From: Hyphococcus sp.
GTDB taxonomy: Bacteria > Pseudomonadota > Alphaproteobacteria > Caulobacterales > Parvularculaceae
NCBI GenBank assembly: GCA_028285645.1
Contig: JANQOV010000027.1
Span: 1-45,485 of the forward strand
DNA length: 45,485 nucleotides
Direction of reading: 5' to 3'
The notes beneath the pieces were generated by a model. The model was not told the DNA's origin, made no database searches, and saw only the letters and a list, made by a program, of their open reading frames with translations. Of the stretch, positions 1 through 8,764 are shown one piece after another. Positions within the stretch are counted from its first letter, which is position 1. Each line of letters begins with the position of its first letter. The position numbers were made by a program, and so were the translations under genes.

Positions 1-526
1 CTTGCGTAATACGGAATTGCCGGCGCTCAACGCCATTGTTGATGGCACCGCGCGCGCGGTCGCCGGCGAACTCAACGCCGCCTACGCCCTTAACACCGAG
101 ACCGGCGCAACATCGCCGACCACGACGCCGCTAGTCGTTGAAAGCGGCGGGCGTTTCTCCGTCAACCGGATATTGTTGAATGACCCGACATTGCTGGCGC
201 TGGCGCGGCCGAGCGGCGGCGCGGCAGGCGGCGCCAATGACGGATCGGGCGCAGCCGCGATCGCCAACATCGCATCAACGCCGGCAGCCCAAAGCGTTGC
301 CGAAGCCGTGACGCAAATCGGCGCCGCGGCGCGCATTGCGGAAGACGCGCGGATTGCTGCTGAAACATTTGCATCGGAAGTTGACGCGCGCGCCGCCGGC
401 GACGCTGGGGTTAACCTCGACGAAGAGCTTTCCAATCTCATTTTGTATCAGCGCGCCTATAACGCCAATGCGCGGGTGATCGCAGCGGTCGACGAGCTTT
501 ATCAGTCGCTGATCAATATTATCTAG
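1..526 (+). CDS. flgK: Flagellar hook-associated protein 1 (FlgK), C-terminal part
   Basis: This reading frame is open at the left edge of the window, so only about the last 174 residues are present. FlgK is the first hook-filament junction protein of the flagellum and is assembled outside the cell after secretion by the flagellar type III system. The C-terminal segment, with NLDEELSNLILYQRAYNAN followed by a heptad-like helix ending in LINII, is the typical D0 helix shared by FlgK, FlgE and FlgG proteins. flgL follows 10 bases downstream, which is the usual flgK-flgL order and supports FlgK over FlgE. The TTG at position 2 is only an in-frame codon and not a start. Confidence 0.88.
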   Translation, partial: LRNTELPALNAIVDGTARAVAGELNAAYALNTETGATSPTTTPLVVESGGRFSVNRILLNDPTLLALARPSGGAAGGANDGSGAAAIANIASTPAAQSVAEAVTQIGAAARIAEDARIAAETFASEVDARAAGDAGVNLDEELSNLILYQRAYNANARVIAAVDELYQSLINII

Positions 527-536
527 GGCGAGCACC

Positions 537-1454
537 ATGAACCGAATTTCCGACATCGCCATGCAGCAGCTTCTTCTGCAAGGGTTTCAGCGCGCGCAAA
601 GCTCGGCGCAAACCCATCAGCTTCAACTCGCAAGCGGCGATAAGTTTCAGACTTACAGCGGCTATGGCGCCGATGCGCTGCGGCTGATTTCCGCTGAAGG
701 CGTTGTCGCCCGCGCCAGCGCTTATGAAAATGCTGGTCAGGTCGCGCTGACGCGCCTGCAAACACAAGAAACGGCGATGACCACTATCGCGGACAGCGTT
801 GCTGACGTGCGCCAGGATTTTGTGCAGGTCCTGGCGACCGGCAGTCCTGAACTCCTCATGCCGGAACTCGAAGTCGCCGCCCAACGCATTTTGGGCGCGC
901 TTAATATCCAGACCGGCGGCGTTTATCTCTTTGGCGGCGTTGACGGCACAGTTCCGCCGGTCGCCGCTGACACGCTGGCTGATCTTGGCGCGGCGGCGTC
1001 CATCGATGGTCTGTTCACGGAAGGCGACCGTGCAACGCTCGCAGTAGAAGAGGGCGTTACCGTTGATGGCGGACCGCGCGCCAGCGATGTCGCCCGCGAC
1101 TTACTGATCGAACTACAGGACCTTGCAACCGTTGAATCGCGCCTTGGGCCTTTCCAGGGCCAGCTCACCGCAGCCCAGCGTGACTATCTCGTCAACATGG
1201 CGGATCGCTTCGGCCAGCTTGCGGCGGACCTTAACCAGGAGCTTGGCCTCAATGGTGTTGCACAGTTCCAGGCTGCAGAAGCGGTGGAGCGTAATATTCA
1301 GCGCCGTGATTTTTCCGAAATCGTCGCCGCTGACATTGAAAATGTCGATATTGCCGAAGCGCTGGCGCGGCTCAATCAGGACCAGCTAGCGATACAGGCG
1401 TCTGCCCGGGCGCTTGGTGAGGCGAGCCAGCTCTCGCTGCTGAATTTTATCTAG
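537..1454 (+). CDS. flgL: Flagellar hook-associated protein 3 (FlgL)
   Basis: A 305-residue flagellin-like protein that forms the second hook-filament junction ring between FlgK and the flagellin filament. The N-terminus (NRISDIAMQQLLLQGFQRAQ, then a QLASG-type segment) and the C-terminal helix (DIAEALARLNQDQLAIQAS ... LLNFI) match the paired D0/D1 coiled-coil ends of the flagellin/FlgL family. The variable middle is short, which fits FlgL. It is 10 bases from the end of flgK, with a GGGCGAG-like ribosome site just before the ATG. It closes the flagellar operon, because the next gene is on the opposite strand and ends 9 bases away. No clear hairpin terminator lies in that gap. Confidence 0.87.
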   Translation: MNRISDIAMQQLLLQGFQRAQSSAQTHQLQLASGDKFQTYSGYGADALRLISAEGVVARASAYENAGQVALTRLQTQETAMTTIADSVADVRQDFVQVLATGSPELLMPELEVAAQRILGALNIQTGGVYLFGGVDGTVPPVAADTLADLGAAASIDGLFTEGDRATLAVEEGVTVDGGPRASDVARDLLIELQDLATVESRLGPFQGQLTAAQRDYLVNMADRFGQLAADLNQELGLNGVAQFQAAEAVERNIQRRDFSEIVAADIENVDIAEALARLNQDQLAIQASARALGEASQLSLLNFI

Positions 1455-1463
1455 GATTTCTAC

Positions 1464-2246
1464 TCAACCATACCGCCGTTGGTGAGACCGGAGCTTACCG
1501 CTTACCTTCTTAAGCGCAGCGGACAACCGGTCCTTTATCGAGCGCCCGTGATTGTCCCGCCCCAGCAGCGTAGCCGTATGAGCGGTGCAAAGATTTTCTG
1601 CATCGCCCCAATCGTCGATGATCTCCTCAGCCCATGTTCTGAAATCCGCCGCGGCGCCGCTTCGTTTTTCGAGCGCCATGGCAAGGGTCGGGTGAAAGGC
1701 GATGCGTGGGATCGGCGCCAGCGCCCGCATGTGGAGTGGCAATTTCAAATACATGATGGTGTCGTCAACGTGGATGGTTTTGGAGGCTGGGTGATAAACC
1801 ATCACAGACGAAAAATGCACGCTCTCATTGGCTGAGATAAAATCAACGCCGCGCGGAATTGAGAACTCAAAGTCGTTTTTGAATATTTTGTGTAGGGCTT
1901 CGTCTTCAACCAGCAGATCCTCCCAGGGAAGCGAGGGCGCGCGCTCCCTGTGGCGCTGCGTTCCATAAAGCTTCGCGTTCGGGAACTGCTTGTGGGTCGT
2001 CGCCACATGCACCGTGTGGAAGGGGTGCACGTTTAATACCGCTTCAACGTCATTGCCATTGTTGGTGGCTTCGAAAACTTGGCGCTTTACGGCGCCTCGT
2101 AAGGGATAAGAATCGAGCAACACGAATTTGCCATTGCTGCGCCGGATGAGCGAACAGTGCGTGCCGATATTGATAACGCCGCCAACCCGAAAGGAGCCGC
2201 GAATATTCCAGAAATCGTCACTGACCTGGATGATGTTCTTGCTCAT
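1464..2246 (-). CDS. Degenerate metallo-beta-lactamase-fold protein
   Basis: A 260-residue soluble protein with no signal peptide. Its layout follows the MBL fold: an early beta-rich segment (GGVINIGTHCSLIRRSNGKFVLLD), then a histidine-rich HPFHTVHV stretch near residue 94 where the family has HxHxDH, a VDDTIMYLK segment near residue 157 where the bridging aspartate is expected, and a later TAHTA. The metal motif is not canonical, since the Asp-His of HxHxDH is absent, so hydrolase activity and metal content are doubtful. It lies tail-to-tail with flgL and head-to-head with the TIR gene, so it is probably transcribed alone. It may be related to DUF4336-like MBL relatives; I do not recognise a specific function. 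Confidence 0.55.
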   Translation of the reverse strand: MSKNIIQVSDDFWNIRGSFRVGGVINIGTHCSLIRRSNGKFVLLDSYPLRGAVKRQVFEATNNGNDVEAVLNVHPFHTVHVATTHKQFPNAKLYGTQRHRERAPSLPWEDLLVEDEALHKIFKNDFEFSIPRGVDFISANESVHFSSVMVYHPASKTIHVDDTIMYLKLPLHMRALAPIPRIAFHPTLAMALEKRSGAAADFRTWAEEIIDDWGDAENLCTAHTATLLGRDNHGRSIKDRLSAALKKVSGKLRSHQRRYG

Positions 2247-2470
2247 TTTCGCATCCGTCTGACAACAGTAACGCTACTGCGAGCGCCGCCGTTTTCTAGG
2301 CCGCTTTTCGACTGGCGCAAAGCATGACCAACAGCGCTGATACTATCGCCAGCGGCCGACTTCCATCCGATGCGCTGGATCGCCCAGCCCCCACGCCGAA
2401 GAGGTCTTGATATTGAGACACGCTTATCAAATTATGCTAGGGATTCCGGGCTCATAGAGCGGGGAGAGCG

Positions 2471-4837
2471 TTGGCCGATATTTTCATTTCCTATGCGCGG
2501 GCCGACCGCGACAAGATCGAGCAGCTGGCGGCGGCGCTCGAGGGCGAGAGCTATTCCGTCTGGTGGGATCGGCGCATCCAAAGCGGCGCTGAGTTTTCCA
2601 AGGACATTGAAGCGGAGCTTGATGCGGCGAAAGCGGTGGTCGTTTGCTGGTCGGCTGACGCCAACAAATCGAGGTGGGTGAAAGATGAGGCCAATGCCGG
2701 CGCCGAAGCCGGCAAGCTGATGACGGTGACCCTTGATGGTGAAATGCCGCCCATCGGGTTTCGTCAGTTTCATTGCGCTGATCTATCAAGCTGGCGCGGC
2801 AAACCGGCCGAGCCCGTCTTTCAGGAATTCAACACCCATTTAAAAGCGAGAATATCAGGTGAGGCGTCGACGCCTCCGCCGACGATAACAGCCAAGCCGC
2901 GTCATGCCGGCATTCATCCAAGCGTGTTGATTGTCGCCATTGTCGCCTTGGCGATTGTCGCAATCGTCTGGTTCGGTGTTAGCGACGAACGAAACTCCGA
3001 CGATGCTGATGACGCTGAACAAACAGAGTTTGAAACAAGCGAACAATCGGCTGTAAAACAGACCGGAGACTATAATTCTATCGCTGTTCTCGCGTTCACT
3101 GATATGTCGCCGGGCCGCGACCAGGAATATTTCTCCGATGGCATCGCCGAGGAACTATTGAATGTCCTCGCGCGCGAGACGGATTTGCGCGTCGCCGCGC
3201 GCACCTCGTCATTTGCGTTCAAAGACAAAGACGACACTATCGCGGCGATCGGCGATGCGCTGAATGTTGATGCTGTCCTTGAAGGGTCGGTGCGCAAATC
3301 TGGCGACAAGGTGCGCATCACAGCGCAGCTCATTGATGCGCAAAGTGGCTTTCATCTGTGGTCGCAAACATATGACCGTGAAATTGCCGATGTGTTTTCA
3401 GTGCAGGATGAAATCGCCAATGCGATCGTGCGCTCCTTGCCTTCCGCCGGTTCGCAGCAGGAGTTCGTTTCGGTCGCGCAGGCGAACAGCGAAGCCTATG
3501 ACCTTTACCTGCAGGCGCGCCATCAGCTCGCCCGGCGTACGCGAAGCTCCATCGAAGCGTCACGATCGCTGCTTGAACGGGCGATTGCAATCGATCCGCA
3601 ATATGCGCCTGCCCATGCAGACCTTGCTGTCGCTGTGCTGTTATTGCGGGAAGGACCGAGCACCTACGGCGACTTAACCTTGCAAGAGGTTGAAGCAATC
3701 GCAGCGCCGGCGGTGAAACAAGCGCTTGTGCTTGATCCGACGCTGGCTGAAGCGCATGCCGCCAAGGGGCTCCTGTTAGGTCATTTGAGCAACCCTGTTG
3801 GCGCAATTGCCGCGTACCGCGAAGCAATTGAATATAACCCAAGCGTCGCTAACGCCCGTCATCTCTTATATTTGGCGTTGATGAGCCAGGGTGAGTTTGT
3901 CGACGCCTTTAGCGTCATCGATCAGGCTGTCGTGCTTGATCCCATGTCCTCCATTATTCTCGAAAACTATTCAAACTCTCTCATCTTACGCGGCCAGTTT
4001 GAAGAAGCGTTGTCTGTTGCGCGCCGCATCAACAATTTGTTTCCGGAATGGCCGCATTCTAAGACGGCGCTTGCCCGCGCTTATGCTGCGAATGGTAAAT
4101 TGGCGGAGAGCCTGCGCGAATATGAGCGCGCCGTTGCCGCTATGGGCGGCAGCAATCTGGATGAAGAGGCGGCTTTTTCGGCTGCCATGTTGCAACTTTA
4201 TGATCATGCGCTTCTGAAGGATGCGCCGGTCGGTCCAGCTTCTTTCATCCATGTGGTTGAGGGCCGGCCCGGGGAAGCACGGTCCATGGTCTTGCAAAAC
4301 TCTCAAAGCCAGCCTGAAAATCCTTTCGTCTTTTGGCGGGCTGTGTGGACGTTATGGGCGACAGGCGATGACGAGCAGGCGCTGGAATTTGCGGAAGACT
4401 TTATCGCTCGACAAACCGGCGACACGGCAGATTGGGCGTCGCCGATCAATTGGGCCATGCCGGCGCAACAATGCTATCCGGGAATTTATGTTGCAGGCCT
4501 TTGGCAGCGCGCTGGAAATACAGACCGCGCAGCGCCTCTGCTTGAAGCTTGCCGGCGGCGGATCGATAGAATGAAAGAGCAGGGCTATGTCCTGCAATAT
4601 TTCGAACGGGATATGGAAGCAGAATTGCTTGTCCTTGAAGGCAAGTATGATGCGGCGCTCGCTGAACTCCGCAGGCTGACGGATACCGGAAAATTCGTCT
4701 CCTGGTGGATCAGGGTGGAGCCGATCTACCGGCCGCTTTATGACGATCCGCGGTTTCAGGAGATTGTCGCAGACCTTGATGCTTTTGCTGAAAGGGAGCG
4801 GGCGCGCTATCTCGCGTTTGCCGACACGCCGGAATAG
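2471..4837 (+). CDS. TIR domain - transmembrane - TolB-like - TPR protein
   Basis: A 788-residue multidomain protein. Residues 1-110 form a TIR (TIR_2-like) domain with the FISYARADRD start, the VWWDRRIQSG segment, acidic residues E47/E49 in the position range of the catalytic Glu of NAD-cleaving TIRs, and the S-x-WV-x-x-E motif near residues 67-73. One transmembrane helix spans about 151-170, followed by an acidic linker. Residues 203-330 form the FlgO/TolB-N-like domain (SIAVLAFTDMS ... YFSDGIAEELL ... VLEGSVRKSGDKVRITAQLI) usually found in alphaproteobacterial adenylate-cyclase-like and CadC-like sensors. From about residue 340 to the end there are TPR repeats. The start is TTG with a GGGGAG ribosome site 4 bases before it; no ATG fits the TIR start. 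It is monocistronic. It is probably an inner-membrane signalling protein; NADase activity is a possibility only. Confidence 0.82.
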   Translation: MADIFISYARADRDKIEQLAAALEGESYSVWWDRRIQSGAEFSKDIEAELDAAKAVVVCWSADANKSRWVKDEANAGAEAGKLMTVTLDGEMPPIGFRQFHCADLSSWRGKPAEPVFQEFNTHLKARISGEASTPPPTITAKPRHAGIHPSVLIVAIVALAIVAIVWFGVSDERNSDDADDAEQTEFETSEQSAVKQTGDYNSIAVLAFTDMSPGRDQEYFSDGIAEELLNVLARETDLRVAARTSSFAFKDKDDTIAAIGDALNVDAVLEGSVRKSGDKVRITAQLIDAQSGFHLWSQTYDREIADVFSVQDEIANAIVRSLPSAGSQQEFVSVAQANSEAYDLYLQARHQLARRTRSSIEASRSLLERAIAIDPQYAPAHADLAVAVLLLREGPSTYGDLTLQEVEAIAAPAVKQALVLDPTLAEAHAAKGLLLGHLSNPVGAIAAYREAIEYNPSVANARHLLYLALMSQGEFVDAFSVIDQAVVLDPMSSIILENYSNSLILRGQFEEALSVARRINNLFPEWPHSKTALARAYAANGKLAESLREYERAVAAMGGSNLDEEAAFSAAMLQLYDHALLKDAPVGPASFIHVVEGRPGEARSMVLQNSQSQPENPFVFWRAVWTLWATGDDEQALEFAEDFIARQTGDTADWASPINWAMPAQQCYPGIYVAGLWQRAGNTDRAAPLLEACRRRIDRMKEQGYVLQYFERDMEAELLVLEGKYDAALAELRRLTDTGKFVSWWIRVEPIYRPLYDDPRFQEIVADLDAFAERERARYLAFADTPE

Positions 4838-5000
4838 TAAGCTTTGACGACGCACAGATGACGCCGGGCTCGATTATACACCCTAACGCTGGCTATAGGA
4901 TAGTTATCCACCACCCCTGAAGCGGGTGTATGATGGGCGCATGATTGAAATAAAAGAACAGGCAAGGAAGAGATTCCCGGACTTTCCTTCAGCATATTTG

Positions 5001-5103
5001 CCCGTCATCCCAGCGAAAGCTGGCATCCAGTGTTGGCAAGCTTTGCAAGTGTGGCTCCTGGATCCTGTTGATGGTTCCCATCCATCAACTCGTCAGGATG
5101 ACG
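5001..5103. repeat. REP-like intergenic inverted-repeat element
   Basis: The gap from 4838 to 5368 holds a mobile-looking non-coding element. CGTCATCC at 5003-5010 is matched by its reverse complement GGATGACG at 5096-5103. Inside are a perfect hairpin CCAGC-GAAA-GCTGG (5010-5023), a GGATCC palindrome (5060-5065) and a second hairpin GTTGATGG/CCATCAAC (5067-5074 with 5082-5089). When translated, this class of element gives the well-known spurious peptide VIPAKAGIQ, which is seen here. Such elements are widespread in proteobacterial intergenic space. The rest of the gap (4838-5000 and 5104-5368) shows nothing I can name apart from the presumed mnmA promoter region. Confidence 0.7.
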
Positions 5104-5368
5104 CCGCGGAATGTGAGCATGGCCCAAACGACAATTCGCGTACCGCGGTTCTGCGCGCTCAAAAGCTGGGGCTGTTCCTCGCAGACGGTTGGATGAAAAC
5201 GCTAACGTTTAAACAAGCGCGGGATCGGTTGCGAATTTGGTCTGGTGATTTTGGCTTAAATCCGGGCGAGGCGGCCGAACTGGTCCGAAATCATGTGGTC
5301 CGACATTTCGGCCCGGCGAATGCCGCCCCTCGGCCCGCGCAGGGTTTTCATCGGGCCTTGTCGTCACT

Positions 5369-6544
5369 ATGTTCCGCCTCCTTATGAGCGTCGTGGCAGA
5401 CATATCAACGATCGACGCGCCAAGGATCGACCTTGGCGTGCCCGCCGGCGCGCGCGTCGTCGTCGCCATGTCCGGCGGCGTTGATAGTTCCGTGACGGCG
5501 GCGCTTTGCCATCGCTCGGGCTATGACGTGGTTGGCGTTACCCTGCAGCTTTACGATCATGGCGTCGCGATCCAGAAAAAAGGTGCCTGCTGCGCAGGAC
5601 AAGATATTCAGGACGCGCGCCGGGTCGCAGAGGCCATGGGCTTTCCGCATTATGTGCTCGATTATGAAAGCCGCTTTGCGGATGCGGTGATGGAAGATTT
5701 CGCCGACACTTATCTTGCTGGCGCAACGCCGATCCCCTGCGTGCGTTGTAATGAGCAAGTAAAGTTCAAAGACCTGCTTGAAACCGCGCGCGATCTTGGC
5801 GGCGCGGCGTTGGCGACCGGTCATTATATTCGCCGCATTATCGGGCCCAATGGTCCGGAGCTGCGCCGGGCGTTTGATGCGTCTAAAGACCAAAGCTATT
5901 TCCTGTTCTCGACGACGCGCGAACAGCTCGACTATTTGCGCTTTCCGCTCGGTGAATTTCCGAAAGACGAGGTCCGCCGCATTGCCGGCGAATTGGGCCT
6001 TGCGGTCGCAGACAAACCCGACAGCCAGGATATCTGTTTCGTGCCGGAAGGGAAATATGCGTCGGTTGTAGAGCGCATCCGGCCGGGCGCGGCGCAAGCG
6101 GGCGACATCGTCCACATTGATGGAACCGTCATGGGCCGCCATCCGGGTATTATTCATTATACGGTCGGTCAACGCCGCGGCCTCGGGGTTGCGACAGGCG
6201 ATCCGCTATATGTCGTGCGCCTTGATGCAGAAAAACGCGAAGTGGTTGTGGGCCCGCGCGAAGCGTTGCTGGTGCGCCGCATCCGGCTGAAAGACGTTAC
6301 CTGGCTCGGCGACGGCGAGGGAGTAGTCGCTGCGCGCGCTGGCGAGCGGCTTGCGGTCAAAGTGCGTTCGACGCGGCCGCCGGTTGCTGCGCGGCTTGCC
6401 TTCGACGACGGCTTTGCGGTTGATCTTGACGAGCCGGAAGAGGGCGTCGCCCCGGGACAGGCCTGCGTCTTCTATTCACCCGACGACGCACATGACCGCG
6501 TTCTTGGCGGTGGCTGGATTGCCGGAACGGAAACGGCGGTATGA
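5369..6544 (+). CDS. mnmA: tRNA-specific 2-thiouridylase MnmA
   Basis: The 391-residue enzyme makes 2-thiouridine at wobble position U34 of tRNA-Lys, -Glu and -Gln, using ATP and persulfide sulfur. The PP-loop SGGVDS is at residues 35-40. The nucleophilic cysteine lies in the PCVRCN segment (C127) and the second catalytic cysteine in [11 protein letters not shown] (C223). The GQRRGLG tRNA-binding motif and the C-terminal beta barrel are present, and length is normal. Two starts are possible, ATG 5369 and ATG 5384 (MSVVAD); neither has a strong ribosome site. The stop overlaps the next start as ATGA at 6541-6544, so the acetyltransferase downstream is probably translationally coupled. Confidence 0.95.
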   Translation: MFRLLMSVVADISTIDAPRIDLGVPAGARVVVAMSGGVDSSVTAALCHRSGYDVVGVTLQLYDHGVAIQKKGACCAGQDIQDARRVAEAMGFPHYVLDYESRFADAVMEDFADTYLAGATPIPCVRCNEQVKFKDLLETARDLGGAALATGHYIRRIIGPNGPELRRAFDASKDQSYFLFSTTREQLDYLRFPLGEFPKDEVRRIAGELGLAVADKPDSQDICFVPEGKYASVVERIRPGAAQAGDIVHIDGTVMGRHPGIIHYTVGQRRGLGVATGDPLYVVRLDAEKREVVVGPREALLVRRIRLKDVTWLGDGEGVVAARAGERLAVKVRSTRPPVAARLAFDDGFAVDLDEPEEGVAPGQACVFYSPDDAHDRVLGGGWIAGTETAV

Positions 6545-6978
6545 ACGTTTCCGTCCGGCCTTTGCGGCAAGATGACCAAGCCATCTGGCAGCGGCTTTGG
6601 GCTGAGTATCTGAAGTTCTACGAAACCAACTTAAAGCCCGGCGACGACGAAAAGCTGTTTGCCCGTTTGCTGCAAGGCGAGCCGCATTTTGCATTCGTTG
6701 CCGAGGCGGACGGCAAGATGATCGGTTTCGTTCACGCGATGCCGCACGCCTCCACCTGGTCGCTCGATGGCTATTGTTATCTTGAAGACTTGTTTGTGGA
6801 CAAGACCGCCCGCGGAACCGGCGCCGGGCGCGCGCTCATCGAAGCGGTTTACGCCGAAGCGGACCGGCGTGGCTTAACCCGCGTTTACTGGCATACAGAA
6901 TCCGGCAATGCTCGCGCACGCCGGCTTTATGATACGCTTGCAACATTAAGCGACTTCGTTCAGTACCGGCGTTCGTAA
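6541..6978 (+). CDS. GNAT-family N-acetyltransferase
   Basis: A 145-residue single-domain GNAT protein that transfers an acetyl group from acetyl-CoA to an unknown amine. The acetyl-CoA binding motif A is clear ([20 protein letters not shown], with the R/Q-x-x-G-x-G/A loop), followed by motif B around [17 protein letters not shown]. The start ATG shares bases with the mnmA stop (ATGA), so it is translated as part of the mnmA operon. Substrate cannot be told; small-molecule or protein acetylation are both open. Confidence 0.85.
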   Translation: MNVSVRPLRQDDQAIWQRLWAEYLKFYETNLKPGDDEKLFARLLQGEPHFAFVAEADGKMIGFVHAMPHASTWSLDGYCYLEDLFVDKTARGTGAGRALIEAVYAEADRRGLTRVYWHTESGNARARRLYDTLATLSDFVQYRRS

Positions 6979-6997
6979 TTCGTAAGCGGGAAACGCC

Positions 6998-7369
6998 ATG
7001 GCGAAGAAGCCGAAATATGATTGCCTGAACTGTCCGGCCTATTGCTGCACCTATACCCATATCCCTACTACCAAAGCGGATATTGCGCGGCTCGCCAAGT
7101 TTCACGGCGTTTCGGAGAACGAAGCCAAACGAAAGTTCACCAAGAAGGGCGACAAGGAAAATCCGCGGGTGCTTCGCCATCGTGACGATGAACATTTCGT
7201 GACGGCTTGCATGTTTCTCGACCCTGACACCCGCAATTGCACCATCTATGAAGGGCGGCCGAAGATCTGCCGCGAGTTCCCGACGCAGACCCGCTGCGGC
7301 TATTACGACTTCCTGATGTGGGAGCGCGAGGTGCAGGACGATCCGGAGTGGGTTGCAACCACGGACTAG
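6998..7369 (+). CDS. YkgJ-type cysteine-cluster protein
   Basis: A 123-residue cytosolic protein of the YkgJ/CxxCxxCC family, thought to bind a zinc ion or iron-sulfur cluster. The N-terminal DCLNCPAYCC gives C-x2-C-x3-CC. Further cysteines follow in TACMFLDPDTRNCTIYEGRPKICREFP and TRCGYY, which is the usual family layout ending in the RPxxCREFP signature. It is 19 bases after the acetyltransferase with a purine-rich leader (GCGGGAAACGCC), so it likely belongs to the same operon. Biochemical role is unknown for the family. Confidence 0.82.
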   Translation: MAKKPKYDCLNCPAYCCTYTHIPTTKADIARLAKFHGVSENEAKRKFTKKGDKENPRVLRHRDDEHFVTACMFLDPDTRNCTIYEGRPKICREFPTQTRCGYYDFLMWEREVQDDPEWVATTD

Positions 7370-7396
7370 AGTGACAGCGCGCGATGAAGGCGCAGT

Positions 7397-8500
7397 ATGA
7401 CTGAAACCGCAGATGTCCTTGTGATTGGCGCTGGCGTGGTGGGGCTGGCGGTCGGCCGGGCCCTGGCGCTTGCCGGGCGCGAAGTCATCGTCGTCGAACA
7501 ACATGACGCCTTCGGCACGGAAACCTCGGCGCGCAATTCGGAAGTCATTCATGCGGGCATTCAGTATCGTCCTCGCGGCACGCGGGCGCGGCTGGCAGTC
7601 AAGGGGCGCGACGCCCTTTACGCCTATTGCGCCGACCGCGGGGTCAATCACAAGCGCTGCGGCAAGCTGCTGGTCGCCATTGGCGATGAAGACGTGGCGC
7701 GGCTCGGGGACCTGAAGGCCCGCGCCGAACGAAACGGCGTTGACGATCTTTCCATCATCACCCGCGAAGAGGCGCGCGCGTTAGAGCCTAATGTTGAATG
7801 CAGCGCCGCCATTCGCTCGCCGTCTTCCGGCATTGTCGATAGTCACGGGCTGATGCTCGCCTTGCTGGGCGACCTTGAAAACGCCGGCGGCGTCCTTGCC
7901 CTGTCGAGCCCTGTCGTCGGCGGCGCGGTGTGCGATGATGGGATCGACATTGAGATCGGCGGCGATGATCCGATCACCTTGCGCGCGAAGCTGGTGGTCA
8001 ATTGCGCAGGCCTCTGGTCAGACCGCGTCGCGCGATCCATCGTCGGCTTGCCGCCCGAATCAATTCCGACCCTGCGTTACGCCCGCGGTCAATATTTTAC
8101 CTATTCCGGCGCCGCGCCATTTCAACGGCTGATCTATCCCTTGCCGTCGCCGGACAGCCAGGGTGTTCACTACACCTGTGACCTTGGCGGACAGGCAAAG
8201 CTCGGACCCGACATTACCTTCATCGACTCGAACACAGATTATTTCGTCGACGAAACCCGGCGCGATGCGTTTGCGGCGGCGGCGAGAAAGTTCTGGCCCG
8301 ATCTTGATCCCGAAAGGCTGGTCCCCGGCTATGCGGGCATCCGGCCAAAACTCAAAGGCCCCGGCGAGGAGGGGGACTTTCTTATCCAGGGCAAAGCCGT
8401 CCACGGGATTGAAACCTATGTGGGCCTTTACGGGATCGAATCACCCGGGCTGACCACGTGCCTCGCCATTGCCGATCATGTCGCGGAGCTGGTCGGGTGA
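7397..8500 (+). CDS. LhgO-like FAD-dependent 2-hydroxyacid oxidase
   Basis: A 367-residue DAO-type flavoprotein. The FAD-binding GAGVVG motif is at residues 11-16 of the N-terminal Rossmann fold, followed by the acidic E of VVEQHDAFGTETSARNSEVIHAGIQY, the family signature of L-2-hydroxyglutarate oxidases. NCAGLWSDRVA and the C-terminal PGYAGIRPKLKGPGEEGDFLIQG ... LYGIESPGLT segments also match LhgO. It probably oxidises L-2-hydroxyglutarate to 2-oxoglutarate and passes electrons to the quinone pool, but other 2-hydroxyacids or amino acids cannot be excluded. It lies 27 bases after the Cys-cluster gene and is likely the last gene of the mnmA operon, directly before the tRNA promoter. Confidence 0.75.
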   Translation: MTETADVLVIGAGVVGLAVGRALALAGREVIVVEQHDAFGTETSARNSEVIHAGIQYRPRGTRARLAVKGRDALYAYCADRGVNHKRCGKLLVAIGDEDVARLGDLKARAERNGVDDLSIITREEARALEPNVECSAAIRSPSSGIVDSHGLMLALLGDLENAGGVLALSSPVVGGAVCDDGIDIEIGGDDPITLRAKLVVNCAGLWSDRVARSIVGLPPESIPTLRYARGQYFTYSGAAPFQRLIYPLPSPDSQGVHYTCDLGGQAKLGPDITFIDSNTDYFVDETRRDAFAAAARKFWPDLDPERLVPGYAGIRPKLKGPGEEGDFLIQGKAVHGIETYVGLYGIESPGLTTCLAIADHVAELVG

Positions 8501-8507
8501 CAGCGGC

Positions 8508-8536
8508 TTGCGGGCCGCCGCGGCGGCGGCTATAGA
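8508..8536 (+). promoter_or_regulatory. Sigma70-type promoter of tRNA-Met
   Basis: TTGCGG at 8508-8513 and TATAGA at 8531-8536 are separated by 17 bases. Transcription would start near 8543, about 36 bases before the tRNA. The -35 element lies just after the stop codon of the upstream oxidase gene. Confidence 0.6.
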
Positions 8537-8578
8537 CCTCGGCTCGCCGCGCGGCCTTTTCCCGTCCGGCGAACCCCC

Positions 8579-8655
8579 GGCGGGGTAGCTCAGTTGGTGA
8601 GAGCGCAGGATTCATAACCCTGAGGTCGCGAGTTCAAGTCTCGCCCCCGCTACCA
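8579..8655 (+). tRNA. tRNA-Met (anticodon CAT)
   Basis: A 77-base tRNA with encoded CCA. The acceptor stem is GGCGGGG (8579-8585) with CCCCGCT (8645-8651), closed by a G-U pair. The D stem is GCTC/GAGC, and the anticodon stem CAGGA/CCCTG encloses the loop TTCATAA with anticodon CAT at 8613-8615. The T stem is GCGAG/CTCGC (8628-8632 with 8640-8644) around TTCAAGT. A C-A mismatch closes the anticodon loop. The paired first base argues against initiator tRNA-fMet. Elongator Met is most likely; a lysidine-modified tRNA-Ile2 is the alternative. I saw no duplicated tRNA 3' end nearby that would mark an integrated island. Confidence 0.93.
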
Positions 8656-8730
8656 AATTGCTCCCTGCAGTATCGAAAAACAGATTTTCTGGACCGGCGA
8701 GGCTTCATGCATCACGCCCGAAAATCCACT

Positions 8731-8752
8731 GCCGCGGGCTGATTTCCGCGGC
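8731..8752. terminator. GC-rich hairpin downstream of tRNA-Met
   Basis: GCCGCGG (8731-8737) pairs perfectly with CCGCGGC (8746-8752) around an 8-base loop and is followed by TTTATG. It could end the tRNA transcript and insulate the next operon. The U-tract is short, so intrinsic termination would be weak. Confidence 0.35.
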
Positions 8753-8764
8753 TTTATGTGAAAA

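Noticed and set aside
4926-5387. Open frame of 153 codons upstream of mnmA
   Set aside because: It runs through the REP-like element (spurious VIPAKAGIQ peptide) and into the mnmA start; no ribosome site or recognisable domain.
5405-6172. 255-codon frame antisense to mnmA
   Set aside because: Mirror of a well-supported conserved gene in GC-rich DNA; composition is Arg/Ala-rich without family features.
6836-7651. 271-codon frame antisense to three plus-strand genes
   Set aside because: It crosses the boundaries of several clear genes and has no domain signature; a shadow frame.
8579-8655. tRNA-Met as an integration site for the adjoining cluster
   Set aside because: No integrase, no repeated tRNA 3' end and no composition break was seen, so there is no evidence of an island boundary.
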